A stretch of 64,000 nucleotides of DNA from Halomonas alkaliantarctica (GCF_029854215.1 NZ_CP122961.1:682001-746000), one strand, 5' to 3'. Shown: positions 16,560 through 24,859, counted from the stretch's first letter. Translations and numbers: made by a program. The notes: generated from the sequence alone by a model not told the origin.

Positions 16560-17372
16560 TTTATCGTGTTTTAATGCCAGTTGCTCGGCATAGGCGGAAG
16601 GGGTTAACCCGCCGAGTCCCTTCTTCGGTCTTTCCTGGTTATATTCCCGTCGCCATGCTTCGATGACGACCCTGGCGTGGTGCAGGCTGGTGAAACCAGT
16701 GCTCCTTCAGGCATTCATCTCAAAAGCGCCCATTAAATGATTCGATGTAGGCGTTGATTGGGTTGTCTAGGTTCGATTAAAAACAGTGCAACGCCATGTA
16801 GATGAGCCCACGCCAGCATCGCGCGCCCACAGAACTCCTTGCCATTATCCGTACGAATGGCCTTAGATAATCCTCGGTGTAAAGCCAAGTGATCCAGCAT
16901 TCGTGTTAATGACAGCCTGCCAATCGCACGCTCAAGCACGATTGCCACGGCTTCATGGGTGGCGTCGTCGACAACGGTGAGATTCTTAATCACGCGTCCT
17001 CTGCCGTTCGGTCAAACACAAAACCGATTGACCAAACCTGATTGGCGGCACAAGGGCGGCCCAGGGGCTTTCGCTCAGAGGTAGGCACCCTCTTAGGCTT
17101 TCGGCGTTTTACCTGCAACTGAGCGGCGGTGTAGAGGAGCTCGACGCGCTTATGATTGACTTGCTCGCTGGCTTGACGCAGCTTCAGGTAGATCATGCCA
17201 GCGCCATAGCGCCCAAGCTAGCAATGCGTTCACGGAGTGCTTTGTTGCGATCAGGGGACGCTTGATAGCGCAACGAACTCGCACTCATGCGGATGACACA
17301 GAGCGCTCGGCGCTCACTCAGACCACGTGACACCATGAAGCGCACCATCTCTCGGCGGGCAGGAGCGCTCAC
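16560..17372 (-). pseudogene. IS3-family transposase OrfB, multiply frameshifted
   Basis: Read from 17372 leftward, at least three frames are needed: a first part with RREMVRFMVSRGLSERRAL, a second (17196-16990) with the region before the catalytic domain, and a third (16993-16733) with VVDDATHEAVAIVLERAIGR and AIRTDNGKEFCGRAML carrying two of the DDE acids. A last part near 16700-16570 has only scattered similarity to the IS3 C-terminus. Frameshifts fall near 17222, 16990 and 16760. The transposase is inactive. Confidence 0.8.
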
Positions 17373-17638
17373 AACTTTTTTTTCAGCGCCTCGCGAGTGA
17401 CCTCCATCTCCAGTAGCGACTTGGCAAGCAGCTTCATTAATTGGGTATTTTCAGTTTCGAGTTCTTTTAGTCGTTTAGCGTCTGGCAAGCTCATTCCGTT
17501 AAACTTACTGCGCCAAAGGTAATAGATGGCTTCCGAGAAGCCGTGCCGACGGCATAGCTCCTTTATGGGGAACCCCGCTTCGGCTTCGCCCAGGAACCCA
17601 ATGATCTGTTCTTCGCTGAAACGCTTTTTCATGTCCAA
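17369..17638 (-). CDS. IS3-family transposase OrfA
   Basis: The 89-residue protein (probably starting at the second methionine, MKKRFSEEQIIGFLGEAE) has an HTH_8-type helix-turn-helix (IKELCRRHGFSEAIYYLWRSKF) and a C-terminal leucine-zipper-like helix (LKELETENTQLMKLLAKSLL). These are typical of IS3 OrfA, which binds the IS ends and is extended into OrfAB by -1 frameshifting. It is full length but its partner OrfB is broken, so the element cannot move by itself. Confidence 0.85.
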   Translation of the reverse strand: MDMKKRFSEEQIIGFLGEAEAGFPIKELCRRHGFSEAIYYLWRSKFNGMSLPDAKRLKELETENTQLMKLLAKSLLEMEVTREALKKKL

Positions 17639-17690
17639 TCTCCTTACGTATAGGATCGGATCCTAACGTGTAGCGCTACTCAATCAGGGG

Positions 17691-18150
17691 TGAAGTTGCA
17701 TGCCTAGGAAGCATCTGATTATATGGGCCGATAGGTATACCAGCTTTGGCTAACTACAACATGGGCCTAAAAAGCCCAATATCTTCACCTTCGTAGTACT
17801 CGATAATGCCAGCATGCATCACAGATCTAGGCGTTCCGGCTTAAGATAGTCCTGGGGATGGTTAAAGGTGTGCGCCAAGTTGTCTCGACTTACTCGCCAG
17901 AGTTAAATCGAAACCATGTTACGGTAGATGAAGTATGTATAGGTGCCGCTGAGTATCTACCTTACGTTTGATCTGCTGTAATAAGGTACACCTGCTGCTT
18001 GATAACTACGGAACTAATAGTGTGATTAAACATGATTGCCCACTTACTTGTTGGCTATAGTCAAATGAACAAGAAGGTAAATCCGAAGATGCTTCCAAAA
18101 TTAAATTAGCAAAAAAATAAATAATGGGATAAGGTAAGATTAGGTTAGAG
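17691..18150 (+). other. Stretch without an intact gene
   Basis: No recognisable gene is present. A 37-codon open frame at 17858-17971, with GGGG just before its ATG, ends in AEYLPYV and could be the 3' relic of a larger gene. Composition is AT-rich and stops are frequent in all frames. Confidence 0.5.
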
Positions 18151-18214
18151 CGTAACCTCAATGAAAATTCCCATTCATTAAGGCTATGGGGATGACCGTA
18201 TAATCACCGTAAGG
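18151..18214 (+). repeat. Hairpin element C ending in GTAAGG (attC-like right end)
   Basis: CGTAACCTCAATGAA (18151-18165) faces TTCATTAAGGCTATG (18174-18188), pairing at 12 of 15 positions. TATAATCACCGTAAGG follows at 18199-18214. The arm sequences are near copies of those in element A (CCTCAATGAA shared), and the tail aligns with AATAATCACTGTTAGG there. The subtilase start is 21 nt downstream. This is the third family member. Confidence 0.55.
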
Positions 18215-18235
18215 ACGAAGCAACAGGAGAACGCA

Positions 18236-19465
18236 TTGACTAAATACATTACGACTATTAATCCTGAAAAATTTGACCGTGAAAAGGCTGAAAGGTTCTT
18301 TGCTGGGAAGGTAGGCAAGGGACGAGCTCTGCATCGTTTGGTCATTATCTCAACCGATCGGAGTAAGGCAGAAGTTGAGAGCTTTCCAGGTGTTCTGACT
18401 GTGACAGAAGACAGTGTTATTTATCCTGATGTGGCACAAACGATCATAGTCCCAAGTCCAGGCGGAAACCCAGGACAGGCTATCAAGCAAACAAACGCAG
18501 GATGGGCATTGAAGTCGTTAAGTCGCCCATATCATGATGCTTATTATTACAATCGTGGTGGTGGTAATGTTGATATTTACATATTAGATAGCGGGGTTAA
18601 TGGAGACTTACCTGAGTTTGGTGAACGAGTTAACTACCTTTATAGCCTAGATAACAGAACCTGGAACACAAGCGATCACGGTACGATAGTTGCGTCCGTA
18701 GCAGCAGGTAGCCAGTATGGTGTTGCTAAGAATGCAGATATCTATAGTTGCCGTATAGGTGACGGGCCTTTTCCTCGTTCTAACATCTACGAAGCACTGG
18801 ATACTGTAGCATGGCATCATTGGGCCAAGACAACTAACACCCCGTCTGTAGTGTCTATGTCTTTCAGTGGATTATCCTCTAGTCTTGAAGGGGAGCATGA
18901 TGCAATCCAAGAGGAGTACCGCTACGCTTATCATGAGCTAAAAACTGCTGGTATCGTTCTTGTGGCCTCCAGCGGGAACAGTGACTATGAATACGAGAAC
19001 TGGAACGAATATGGGGGAGTAAACCAAGTGCCCGCCGCTTTTGAGGATGTTATTTCTGTGGGGGCCCATGATACCAATATGAATCGTAGCATCTGGCCTT
19101 CTGGGTACGCTTCCTGTTATGGTTCTAATATAGATTTGTGGGCTCCAGGCACCCAGGTAGATTGTTTAGGCCGTCTTGGTCGTGGCATGGCTGCTAATGG
19201 AACCAGTCTGTCTTGCCCGCTAGTAGCTGGTACAATTGCACTACTTCTTGAAGGCTCTAGATAGCCTAGCACTGGCGCTCAAGTAGATCAGATTAAGGCT
19301 GCCTTGCTGAATAACCTAACTGCTTCGGATTTCAGTACAGGTACCGCTGCGAACTCTACCAATAAAGCCCTGAAGACGTACAACTATTCTTTCTGGGCAG
19401 GATTTGTTCCATTTTTCCCTAAGAGCAAGATGCAAAACCTTGAGGAAAAGCTTTCTAATTCATAG
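18236..19465 (+). pseudogene. Subtilisin-like serine protease (S8) interrupted by in-frame TAG
   Basis: The catalytic triad is present: Asp in YILDSGVNG (about residue 118), His in SDHGTIVASVAAG (about 146) and Ser in ANGTSLSCPLVAG (about 323). Residues 1-75 look like an I9-type propeptide, but no signal peptide precedes it, so the enzyme would be cytoplasmic or released by lysis. The start is TTG 18236 with AGGAG 6 nt upstream. Translation stops at TAG 19262-19264, after which the same frame continues for 66 codons (PSTGAQVDQIKAALLNNLTA...) to a second TAG at 19463-19465. The downstream part resembles the end of subtilase domains, so a sense codon has mutated to amber or is suppressed. All triad residues precede the stop, so residual activity is possible. 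Confidence 0.75.
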
Positions 19466-19518
19466 TTCGTGAGCATGACTTCAAAGATTGTTTCCGACTA
19501 GCTTATGAGCCATCGTTT

Positions 19519-19556
19519 CACCGCTGTTGCCCGCTCCCAAACGGGCAACAGCGGTG
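19519..19556. terminator. Perfect 15-bp hairpin after subtilase
   Basis: CACCGCTGTTGCCCG (19519-19533) and CGGGCAACAGCGGTG (19542-19556) pair without mismatch around an 8-nt loop. No T-run follows, so it may be a factor-dependent terminator or a recombination/replication hairpin instead. Confidence 0.45.
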
Positions 19557-19672
19557 GCATGTCACCCACAGCCAATCGCGCAGCCCAGCAGGCAATTCCG
19601 TTTTTCGTTCAGGTATCCAAAGGCTGATGTTGCCGTAGGAAATGGAGAGTGCTTACACTAGACGCTCTTAAA

Positions 19673-19774
19673 GCAATTGTATAACGCTAACAGGTTCGAT
19701 TGGTCGAGAGCTTGTATGTTCAGTGCTACCGTGTCATCCAAAAAGGGCGCGCCTAGGCACTGAACGACAATTGC
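19673..19774. repeat. Nested inverted repeats at island end
   Basis: Outer arms GCAATTGT (19673-19680) and ACAATTGC (19767-19774) enclose inner arms GTTCAGTGC (19718-19726) and GCACTGAAC (19757-19765), all perfect. The layout recalls a folded recombination site but lacks the GTTRRRY core in the right place. Confidence 0.5.
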
Positions 19775-19784
19775 TAACATATCG

Positions 19785-20340
19785 CTGAGCCCACGGGCGC
19801 CGTCCTATGCCTATGGATTTACTGAGCGAAATGTCGACACTGATTTAAACATTGAAAAGCTGACCCAAAAGAGCATTCCGAGAGGGCCTATATGGGGGGC
19901 AGTTGAAGCAAGGGTTTGATGTTGAGTTTGAGGGTGAGCGGTTAAAAAGCCATGACTACCTGATCTTCAAGCACAAGCCGAGAAAAGTGGTGATTGCTGG
20001 GGACAATGACCAGCCTGACTTGTTGATGGATGCCTGCGTGGGGGCGCAGGTGCTGGTGCATGAAGCCGCCTACACCGAAGAGATGGCCCAGAAGGCTGGT
20101 GATGTGGGGCATAGCTACGCCAAGCTTGTCGCCGCGTTTGCCGAAACGGTCCAACTGCCCAACTTGGTGCTGACGCACTTTAGCCCCCGTTACCAGCTCC
20201 ACCCCTTTGCGTCGCCTTCCATCGAGGACATTCGCAAAGAAGCCCAGAGCGACTATTCGGGCTCGCTTTACCTGGCGCGGGATTTTGGCGAATACACCCT
20301 GGATAAAGCGGGCCGCTTTGCTGAAGTGGCGGGCGAGTAA
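19785..20340 (+). pseudogene. Ribonuclease Z 3' fragment (partial second copy, frameshifted)
   Basis: The fragment is homologous to the last 185 codons of rnz. Similarity starts abruptly at LSPRAPSYAY (19785); the zinc-binding HxHxDH half is absent, so it cannot be active. An extra G in a run of six near 19894-19899 shifts the frame relative to intact rnz. From 19876 onward the DNA is about 90% or more identical to the intact copy, while 19785-19875 is much more diverged, so the fragment and the intact gene have exchanged or share the distal part. It is probably the displaced 3' end of the original rnz, pushed away by insertion of the 10.5-19.8-kb segment. Confidence 0.85.
20293..20340 (+). 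repeat. rnz 3'-end direct repeat, copy 2
   Basis: This is the final 48 bp of the rnz fragment, matching copy 1 (10469-10516) and copy 3 (21061-21108). It separates the large segment from the HigBA segment. Confidence 0.7.
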
Positions 20341-20431
20341 CCTTTTCGATACTCGTCATCAGCGTTTAGGTGCCTCTGCAAGAGAAAATATGCTGAAAAC
20401 TGCTCGGCCATGCTTAAGCAACGCTATGTCT

Positions 20432-20460
20432 TTGACACCTGATACGTTGCAGGGTACATT
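20432..20460 (+). promoter_or_regulatory. Candidate sigma-70 promoter for higBA
   Basis: TTGACA (20432-20437), a 17-bp spacer and TACATT (20455-20460) make a near-consensus promoter. The expected transcript start falls at about the toxin ATG (20467), so the toxin mRNA would be leaderless or nearly so. Confidence 0.5.
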
Positions 20461-20466
20461 TTAGAG

Positions 20467-20745
20467 ATGATCCGAAGCTTCAAACACAAAGGTTTGGCAA
20501 AGTTCTTCAAATCCGGCAGCACTGCAGGGATTCAGGCCGCTCATGCAAAGAGGCTTCGGCTTATTCTTGGTCGGCTCAATGCTGCGTCAGATACCAAAGA
20601 TATGGACTTACCAGGCCTTCGGTTGCACGAACTCTCAGGAAATCGCTCTGGTATCTGGTCAGTCACGGTTAGTGGTAACTGGCGAGTGACGTTTCGGTTT
20701 GAGGACGGAGATGCCGAGATAGTGAATTATGAAGATTACCACTGA
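20467..20745 (+). CDS. higB: HigB/RelE-type toxin
   Basis: The 92-residue protein of the HigB (RelE superfamily) mRNA interferase type starts [17 protein letters not shown] and ends in the usual [20 protein letters not shown]...EDYH core. These toxins cleave mRNA on the ribosome and are neutralised by HigA. It lies 10 nt before the antitoxin, in the toxin-first order typical of higBA. The unit is bracketed by two copies of the rnz 3' tail, so it probably arrived as a small mobile unit. A near-consensus promoter lies directly upstream. Confidence 0.9.
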   Translation: MIRSFKHKGLAKFFKSGSTAGIQAAHAKRLRLILGRLNAASDTKDMDLPGLRLHELSGNRSGIWSVTVSGNWRVTFRFEDGDAEIVNYEDYH

Positions 20746-20755
20746 GGCAGCGCCC

Positions 20756-21043
20756 ATGTTGATGCACAATCCTCCCCACCCTGGTGAAGTATTACGCGAG
20801 CTTTGCTTGGAGCCCTTAGGTCTTACTGTGACAGCCGCAGCGGAAGCGCTGGGAGTAAGCCGCAAAACGCTGAGTGCTGTCCTGAACGGCAAGGCCGGTA
20901 TTAGCCCTGAAATGGCGGTGCGGCTTTCTATCGCGTTTGATACCTCTGCGGAAAGCTGGCTGAACCAGCAGTCCCAATACGAACTCTGGCACGCCGAACA
21001 GCATCGTAAAGAGCTTAAAGTAAAGCGGCTGGTTGCCGCCTAA
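20756..21043 (+). CDS. higA: HigA-type antitoxin
   Basis: The 95-residue protein carries the HigA signature [19 protein letters not shown] and an XRE-type helix-turn-helix ([20 protein letters not shown]). It would bind and block HigB and repress the higBA promoter. The start is ATG 20756 with GAGG 8 nt upstream; the in-frame ATG at 20729 would overlap the toxin and lacks a ribosome site. It ends 17 nt before the third rnz tail copy. Confidence 0.9.
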   Translation: MLMHNPPHPGEVLRELCLEPLGLTVTAAAEALGVSRKTLSAVLNGKAGISPEMAVRLSIAFDTSAESWLNQQSQYELWHAEQHRKELKVKRLVAA

Positions 21044-21060
21044 AGCAGCGGTGGTTTAAG

Positions 21061-21108
21061 TACACCCTGGATAAACCGGACCACTTTGCTGAACTTGCGG
21101 GCGAATAG
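21061..21108 (+). repeat. rnz 3'-end direct repeat, copy 3
   Basis: Sixteen codons ending in TAG reproduce the rnz C-terminus (TLDKPDHFAELAGE). Nothing of rnz precedes them. They mark the right border of the accessory region; the next gene belongs to the core. Confidence 0.75.
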
Positions 21109-21149
21109 CCGATGTCATCCCGCCGCTCCTTGAGTGCTTGCCGCGCAGA

Positions 21150-21572
21150 TCAGTCGCGGCAATAGCCTTCGCCTGTTGCGACTACCAGGCAGTCTTCTTT
21201 TTCTAATAACCACTTCATGCCGGTGGCTTCGCCGTCGCCCGCACTAAGCAGCTGTGGGCCACCTCCGCGGTTGAAGCGAATGCCCTCGGCGGTGGCCTGC
21301 CCTTCGAAGGTGCCGCTTTGATCGGCATCCAGGCCGTAGCGCATGTGAAGGAGATAATGGCCCGGGCCTGCAGAATCGTCCTTGCTGATTTCCAGGAATA
21401 ACCCTTCCACGCCAATCCAGCGGCCGACCCATTGATCGGTCTCCTGGTGATGGGGCTGGTTTTGCTCGGTCGACGCACCTGAGTCCGGCGCGCCTGATGC
21501 GGTGCCATTGCTGTGTTGAGCACACCCGCTGATAAGTAACAGGGTACTTAACGCTAACGCTGCTTTTGCCAT
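21150..21572 (-). CDS. Small lipoprotein of unknown function
   Basis: The 140-residue protein has a lipoprotein signal peptide (MAKAALALSTLLLISGC; lipobox L-I-S-G-C, lipidated Cys 17), a Ser/Gly/Gln-rich linker (~18-45), then a compact domain starting WVGRWIGVEGLFLEI and containing a Cys pair near the C-terminus (EDCLVV, GYCRD). It should sit in the outer membrane. No family is recognised. It stands alone between the rnz region and a divergent DsbA-like gene. Confidence 0.8.
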   Translation of the reverse strand: MAKAALALSTLLLISGCAQHSNGTASGAPDSGASTEQNQPHHQETDQWVGRWIGVEGLFLEISKDDSAGPGHYLLHMRYGLDADQSGTFEGQATAEGIRFNRGGGPQLLSAGDGEATGMKWLLEKEDCLVVATGEGYCRD

Positions 21573-21671
21573 ATCTGTCTCCTAATCACTACTGCCGTTA
21601 CGCACTTTATACACGTACCATGCTTTGTTTAGTTTGATCGAATTTTGGGATATGCCGAAGGGGTAAACAAA

Positions 21672-22325
21672 ATGCAAAAGGTAAGAATCGACCTGGTATC
21701 CGATGTGGCCTGCCCGTGGTGCGCGATCGGCTACCGGCGCTTGGAGCAAGCGCTAGAGACACTCAATGGCGAGATTGATGTTGAGTTGGTCTGGCAGCCT
21801 TTTGAGCTGAACCGCGATATGCCGTCCGAGGGTGAGCCGATCCTGGAGCACTTGTGCCGCAAGTACGGTAAAGATGCGGCCACCATGGAGCAGTCCCAGC
21901 GCGAGATTATGGCCGCCGCCGAAGAGCTTGGCCTGAATTTCCGCGGTGCCCTGGAGCGTCGGGCGAACAATACCTTCGCGGCCCACCGCGTGCTGGCGTG
22001 GGCCGGAACGCAAAACCAAGAGACAGCCCTGCAACTGGCACTGTTCGAGGCCTATTTCGGTGAGGCGAAGAACCCCGCCGACCCAGCGGTGCTGCGTGAG
22101 AAGGCCATTGAGGTTGGGCTTGACGGTGATACCGCTGAGGCCATCGCCCGCTCCGATCAGTACGCGGACGAAGTGCGAGCGGCAGAACAGCGCTTTATGG
22201 ACGCAGGGGTAAACGCCGTACCGGCATTTATTCTAGATGGACGCTACCTGATTTCAGGCGCCCAGCCTGCCGACGTGTTGGTCGATGCGCTTCGTCAGGT
22301 AGCTGAGGAAAACGCTAGCCGCTAA
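21672..22325 (+). CDS. DsbA/FrnE-family oxidoreductase
   Basis: The 217-residue thioredoxin-fold protein has the active site CPWC (residues 15-18 in SDVACPWCAIGYRRL) and the cis-Pro loop AVPAFILDGRYLISGAQ. It has no signal peptide and so acts in the cytoplasm, like FrnE proteins that reduce or isomerise disulfides or catalyse thiol-dependent isomerisations. The start is ATG 21672 behind GGGG; an in-frame start at 21645 has no ribosome site. It is convergent with the MetX-like gene, and a strong hairpin separates the two. Confidence 0.88.
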   Translation: MQKVRIDLVSDVACPWCAIGYRRLEQALETLNGEIDVELVWQPFELNRDMPSEGEPILEHLCRKYGKDAATMEQSQREIMAAAEELGLNFRGALERRANNTFAAHRVLAWAGTQNQETALQLALFEAYFGEAKNPADPAVLREKAIEVGLDGDTAEAIARSDQYADEVRAAEQRFMDAGVNAVPAFILDGRYLISGAQPADVLVDALRQVAEENASR

Positions 22326-22382
22326 CGTTTTAGAGGCTCTGGCCTAGCGGCTAGTCAGTCTGGTTCATATTGCGACTTCTTA

Positions 22383-22412
22383 AGCGCTGGCTTTAGTCTA
22401 AAAGCCAGCGCT
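22383..22412. terminator. Bidirectional hairpin between convergent genes
   Basis: AGCGCTGGCTTT and AAAGCCAGCGCT form a perfect 12-bp stem with a 6-nt loop, midway between the ends of two convergent genes. No strong T-run, but the position suits a shared terminator. Confidence 0.65.
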
Positions 22413-22418
22413 CCCCCC

Positions 22419-23612
22419 TTACTGTAAAAATTCCCGCAACGTATCACTGGCTTGGTCGATGGAAACCACGCCATCCAAGTGGCCGCGAGTACCTTCCAGG
22501 GTTTCAATCGTCACGTCGGTGCCGTCTGCTTCAATCAGCTCGGCGGTGCGGCGCACGCCTTGGGGCGCGAAGACAAGATCGTTTTCGCTATACAGCATCA
22601 GGGTCGGTGCTTCGATGGCGGCAAGTCCTTCCTCTAGCGAGTCGCCGTGGCCTGCCATAAAGGTTTGGTTGGCGCGTACCAGGTAGAGCAGGTGGTTGGC
22701 ATCGGATGTCTCGGCACGAGCGGCGGCGATGTCATCCAGGGTTTGCTCGATCGCGTAGCGGGCGTTGATGTCCTCAGCCGGGTCGCGCGCTTCGTCGGCC
22801 CAGTCGCGGTTAAACGTTTCGTTGGTCCACTGCCAGTGGTTGGCGTTGAGCGTCACCAGCTTCAGCGCTTCTTTTAGTCCCTCGGTGGGCGGCTCGCCGT
22901 CGTAGTAGTTACCCTCATTCCAGTTGGCATCCAATCTAATCGGTGCTGCCCAGGCGCTTAGGGTTGCCAGCAGCCACGGGTCGGTAACGCCGCCGCCAAT
23001 CACGGAGATTAAGCGCTCGACTCGGTCAGGGTAGGCGCTGGCCCACTCAATCGCCTGTAGCGCGCCCATCGAGGCGCCCATCACCGCATGCAGCGATTCA
23101 ATGCCTTGGCTCTCCAGTAGCTCGCGCTGTACCTCGACAAAATCGCGGATGGTGACGACCGGGAAGTCCATGCCCCAGGGTTCGCCGGTTTCAGGATTGA
23201 TGGTAGCGGGCCCGGTGGTGGTGACGTTGGGGTCATTGGCACCGAGGTTGACCAGGGTATCCGAGGAGATGATGTAGTACTCATCGGTATCCAGCGGCTT
23301 GCCGGGGCCAATGATCGCATCCCAGTAGCCGGTCGGCTGCCCCTCTGCCTCATAGCGGCCTGCCGCATGGCTGGTGCCGGAGAAAAAGTGGGTAATCAGA
23401 ATGACGTTATCGCGGGCGTCGTTGAGCTCGCCGTAGGCTTCCCAGCCCACCGTGACGTTGGGAATCGTCTCGCCGCCCTGGGTGGTGAAGCTGTCCATTT
23501 CGAAGGTCTGTTTCTCGACGACGCCATCCCAGGCCCAGAGAGGGGAAGCCAGCAGCAGGCCAAGGCCGGAACAGAGTGTTGCCGTGAACAGCGTTTGTCG
23601 TGAAAGTGTCAT
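22419..23612 (-). CDS. Exported alpha/beta hydrolase of the MetX (homoserine acetyltransferase-like) family
   Basis: The 397-residue protein has a Sec signal peptide (residues 1-27, cleaved after LLLASPLWA) followed by a MetX-like hydrolase: nucleophile Ser in VMGASMGALQAIEWA, Asp in LMLYSENDLVFAP and His in GTRGHLDGV. True MetX enzymes are cytoplasmic, acetylate homoserine and start without a signal. This exported relative probably hydrolyses or transfers acyl groups in the periplasm on an unknown substrate. It stands alone, with no methionine genes near. Family assignment is solid, function is not. Confidence 0.85.
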   Translation of the reverse strand: MTLSRQTLFTATLCSGLGLLLASPLWAWDGVVEKQTFEMDSFTTQGGETIPNVTVGWEAYGELNDARDNVILITHFFSGTSHAAGRYEAEGQPTGYWDAIIGPGKPLDTDEYYIISSDTLVNLGANDPNVTTTGPATINPETGEPWGMDFPVVTIRDFVEVQRELLESQGIESLHAVMGASMGALQAIEWASAYPDRVERLISVIGGGVTDPWLLATLSAWAAPIRLDANWNEGNYYDGEPPTEGLKEALKLVTLNANHWQWTNETFNRDWADEARDPAEDINARYAIEQTLDDIAAARAETSDANHLLYLVRANQTFMAGHGDSLEEGLAAIEAPTLMLYSENDLVFAPQGVRRTAELIEADGTDVTIETLEGTRGHLDGVVSIDQASDTLREFLQ

Positions 23613-23686
23613 AGGGTCGCCTTAAAAGAGGGATTATTGTGATTGTTTTGGCCGCTATCGCAGCCACCCTCTCAGCGTAGTAGACC

Positions 23687-24859
23687 CTAGTGCATTTTGA
23701 ATGGATTCAAGCCGTTGGCTTGCTGCATCATCATGCGCTTGGCAAACGGGAAGCGCTCGGCGAGCTGCAGGCTTAAATCACCCAGTTGGCGCAGCGGTTT
23801 GGCCCCGGTAAACAGGTGATGAAACGTGTCGGTTGCGGCGATCATCGCTTGGTTAGCCGCGCGGCGCTGGCACTCAAAGCGGAGTAGGTTGACATAGTCG
23901 CCTGGGTCGCGGCCTTGAATGATGATCTCGGCAAGCGTATCAGCGTCGTGAAGGCCGATATTCAAGCCTTGGCCTGCCAACGGATGCACCACATGGGCGG
24001 CATCGCCAATCAGTGCCAGGCGCTTACCGATATAGCGGTGGGCGTGTTGGCGCTTGATGGGAAAGCTGGCCCGGGCGACGATGCGGATGAGGTTACCCAG
24101 GCGTTTAGGAAACGCCATTTCAATGGCTGTTTTAAGCGCGTCGTCGTCAAGCTGTTCGCGGGCTTGGGTGGTTTTATCTGCGTCGTACCACACCAGGGAA
24201 GCGCGATGGCCGGGCAGTGGCAGCATTGCAATCGGGCCGGTGGGGGTGAAGACCTGCCAACTGACGTCCTGCTGGGGCAGTTCGGTTTCCACGTTAATGA
24301 TCATCGCCCGCTGGTGGTAGTCGTAGCTGCTAACACTGATCCCCGCTAGCTCGCGCAGGGTCGATTGCGCGCCGTCGGCGCCGACGATCAGACGTGCGCT
24401 TAGGGTTTTGCCATTATCCAGCTCCAGCAGGCGGCCAGTGGTTGAGGTGATCGTACTTAACGGTGCGCACTGGGTGTAGCAGGTAACGCTGGGCAGCTGT
24501 TCCAGGCGCTGCCATAGGGCGTACTGCAGCGTGCGGTTTTCGATAAAGATGCCGAAGTCATCCATGCCGCTATCTTTAGCGGAAAACAGCGAGTGGCCGG
24601 TGCCGTCCTGGTTGGAGACATCGATATGCCGAAAAGGGCAGCAACGCTCCTCAGGTAAAGTCGTGCCGCTGGCCTTAACGAACGCTAACGAGCGGGCATT
24701 CAGCGATGAAATACGCAGGTCGTAGTCACCGCTAGGGGGCGTCGGGGCGTCGCCGTGTTCCACCAACCCCACGGAGAAGCCCGCATGACCCACGCGGGCC
24801 GCCAGGGCGGCGCCCACCATGCCGCCACCGACAATAATAATGTCATGATCGTGCTGCAT
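23687..24859 (-). CDS. UbiH/UbiF-family FAD hydroxylase (ubiquinone pathway)
   Basis: The 390-residue flavoprotein monooxygenase has the dinucleotide motif DIIIVGGGMVGAALAARVG near the N-terminus, the FAD-contact motif VGADGAQSTLR, and the second FAD motif GDAAHVVHPLAGQGLNIGLHDA near residue 275. It most resembles UbiF/VisC-type hydroxylases that add a hydroxyl to the ubiquinone ring at the inner membrane. The start is placed at MQHDHDIIIVGGG because AGGAG lies ~8 nt upstream; 21 further in-frame codons upstream have no support. It is divergent from the sirtuin gene. Which ring position it modifies cannot be told. Confidence 0.85.
   Translation of the reverse strand: MQHDHDIIIVGGGMVGAALAARVGHAGFSVGLVEHGDAPTPPSGDYDLRISSLNARSLAFVKASGTTLPEERCCPFRHIDVSNQDGTGHSLFSAKDSGMDDFGIFIENRTLQYALWQRLEQLPSVTCYTQCAPLSTITSTTGRLLELDNGKTLSARLIVGADGAQSTLRELAGISVSSYDYHQRAMIINVETELPQQDVSWQVFTPTGPIAMLPLPGHRASLVWYDADKTTQAREQLDDDALKTAIEMAFPKRLGNLIRIVARASFPIKRQHAHRYIGKRLALIGDAAHVVHPLAGQGLNIGLHDADTLAEIIIQGRDPGDYVNLLRFECQRRAANQAMIAATDTFHHLFTGAKPLRQLGDLSLQLAERFPFAKRMMMQQANGLNPFKMH

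Larger units (their letters stand above)
16560..17690 (-). mobile_element. Decayed IS3-family insertion sequence
   Basis: An OrfA (17369-17638) and a broken OrfB (about 17372 down to 16560) lie in the order and orientation of an IS3-family element. OrfA resembles the IS407/IS51 type. I could not define the terminal inverted repeats or target duplication with confidence, so the limits are approximate. It is inserted directly behind the GNAT gene. Confidence 0.7.
19466..19784 (+). other. Non-coding island end with inverted repeats
   Basis: No gene is seen. The stretch contains a perfect 15-bp hairpin (19519-19556) and nested inverted repeats (19673-19774), then runs straight into the rnz fragment at 19785. 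Confidence 0.6.

Noticed and set aside
16560..17690. Intact IS3 element
   Set aside because: OrfB needs at least three frameshifts and the ends cannot be matched as inverted repeats.
19673..19774. Nested inverted repeats as an attC
   Set aside because: The right end is GCTAACA rather than GTTRRRY and the left core lacks RYYYAAC in position; kept only as a repeat.
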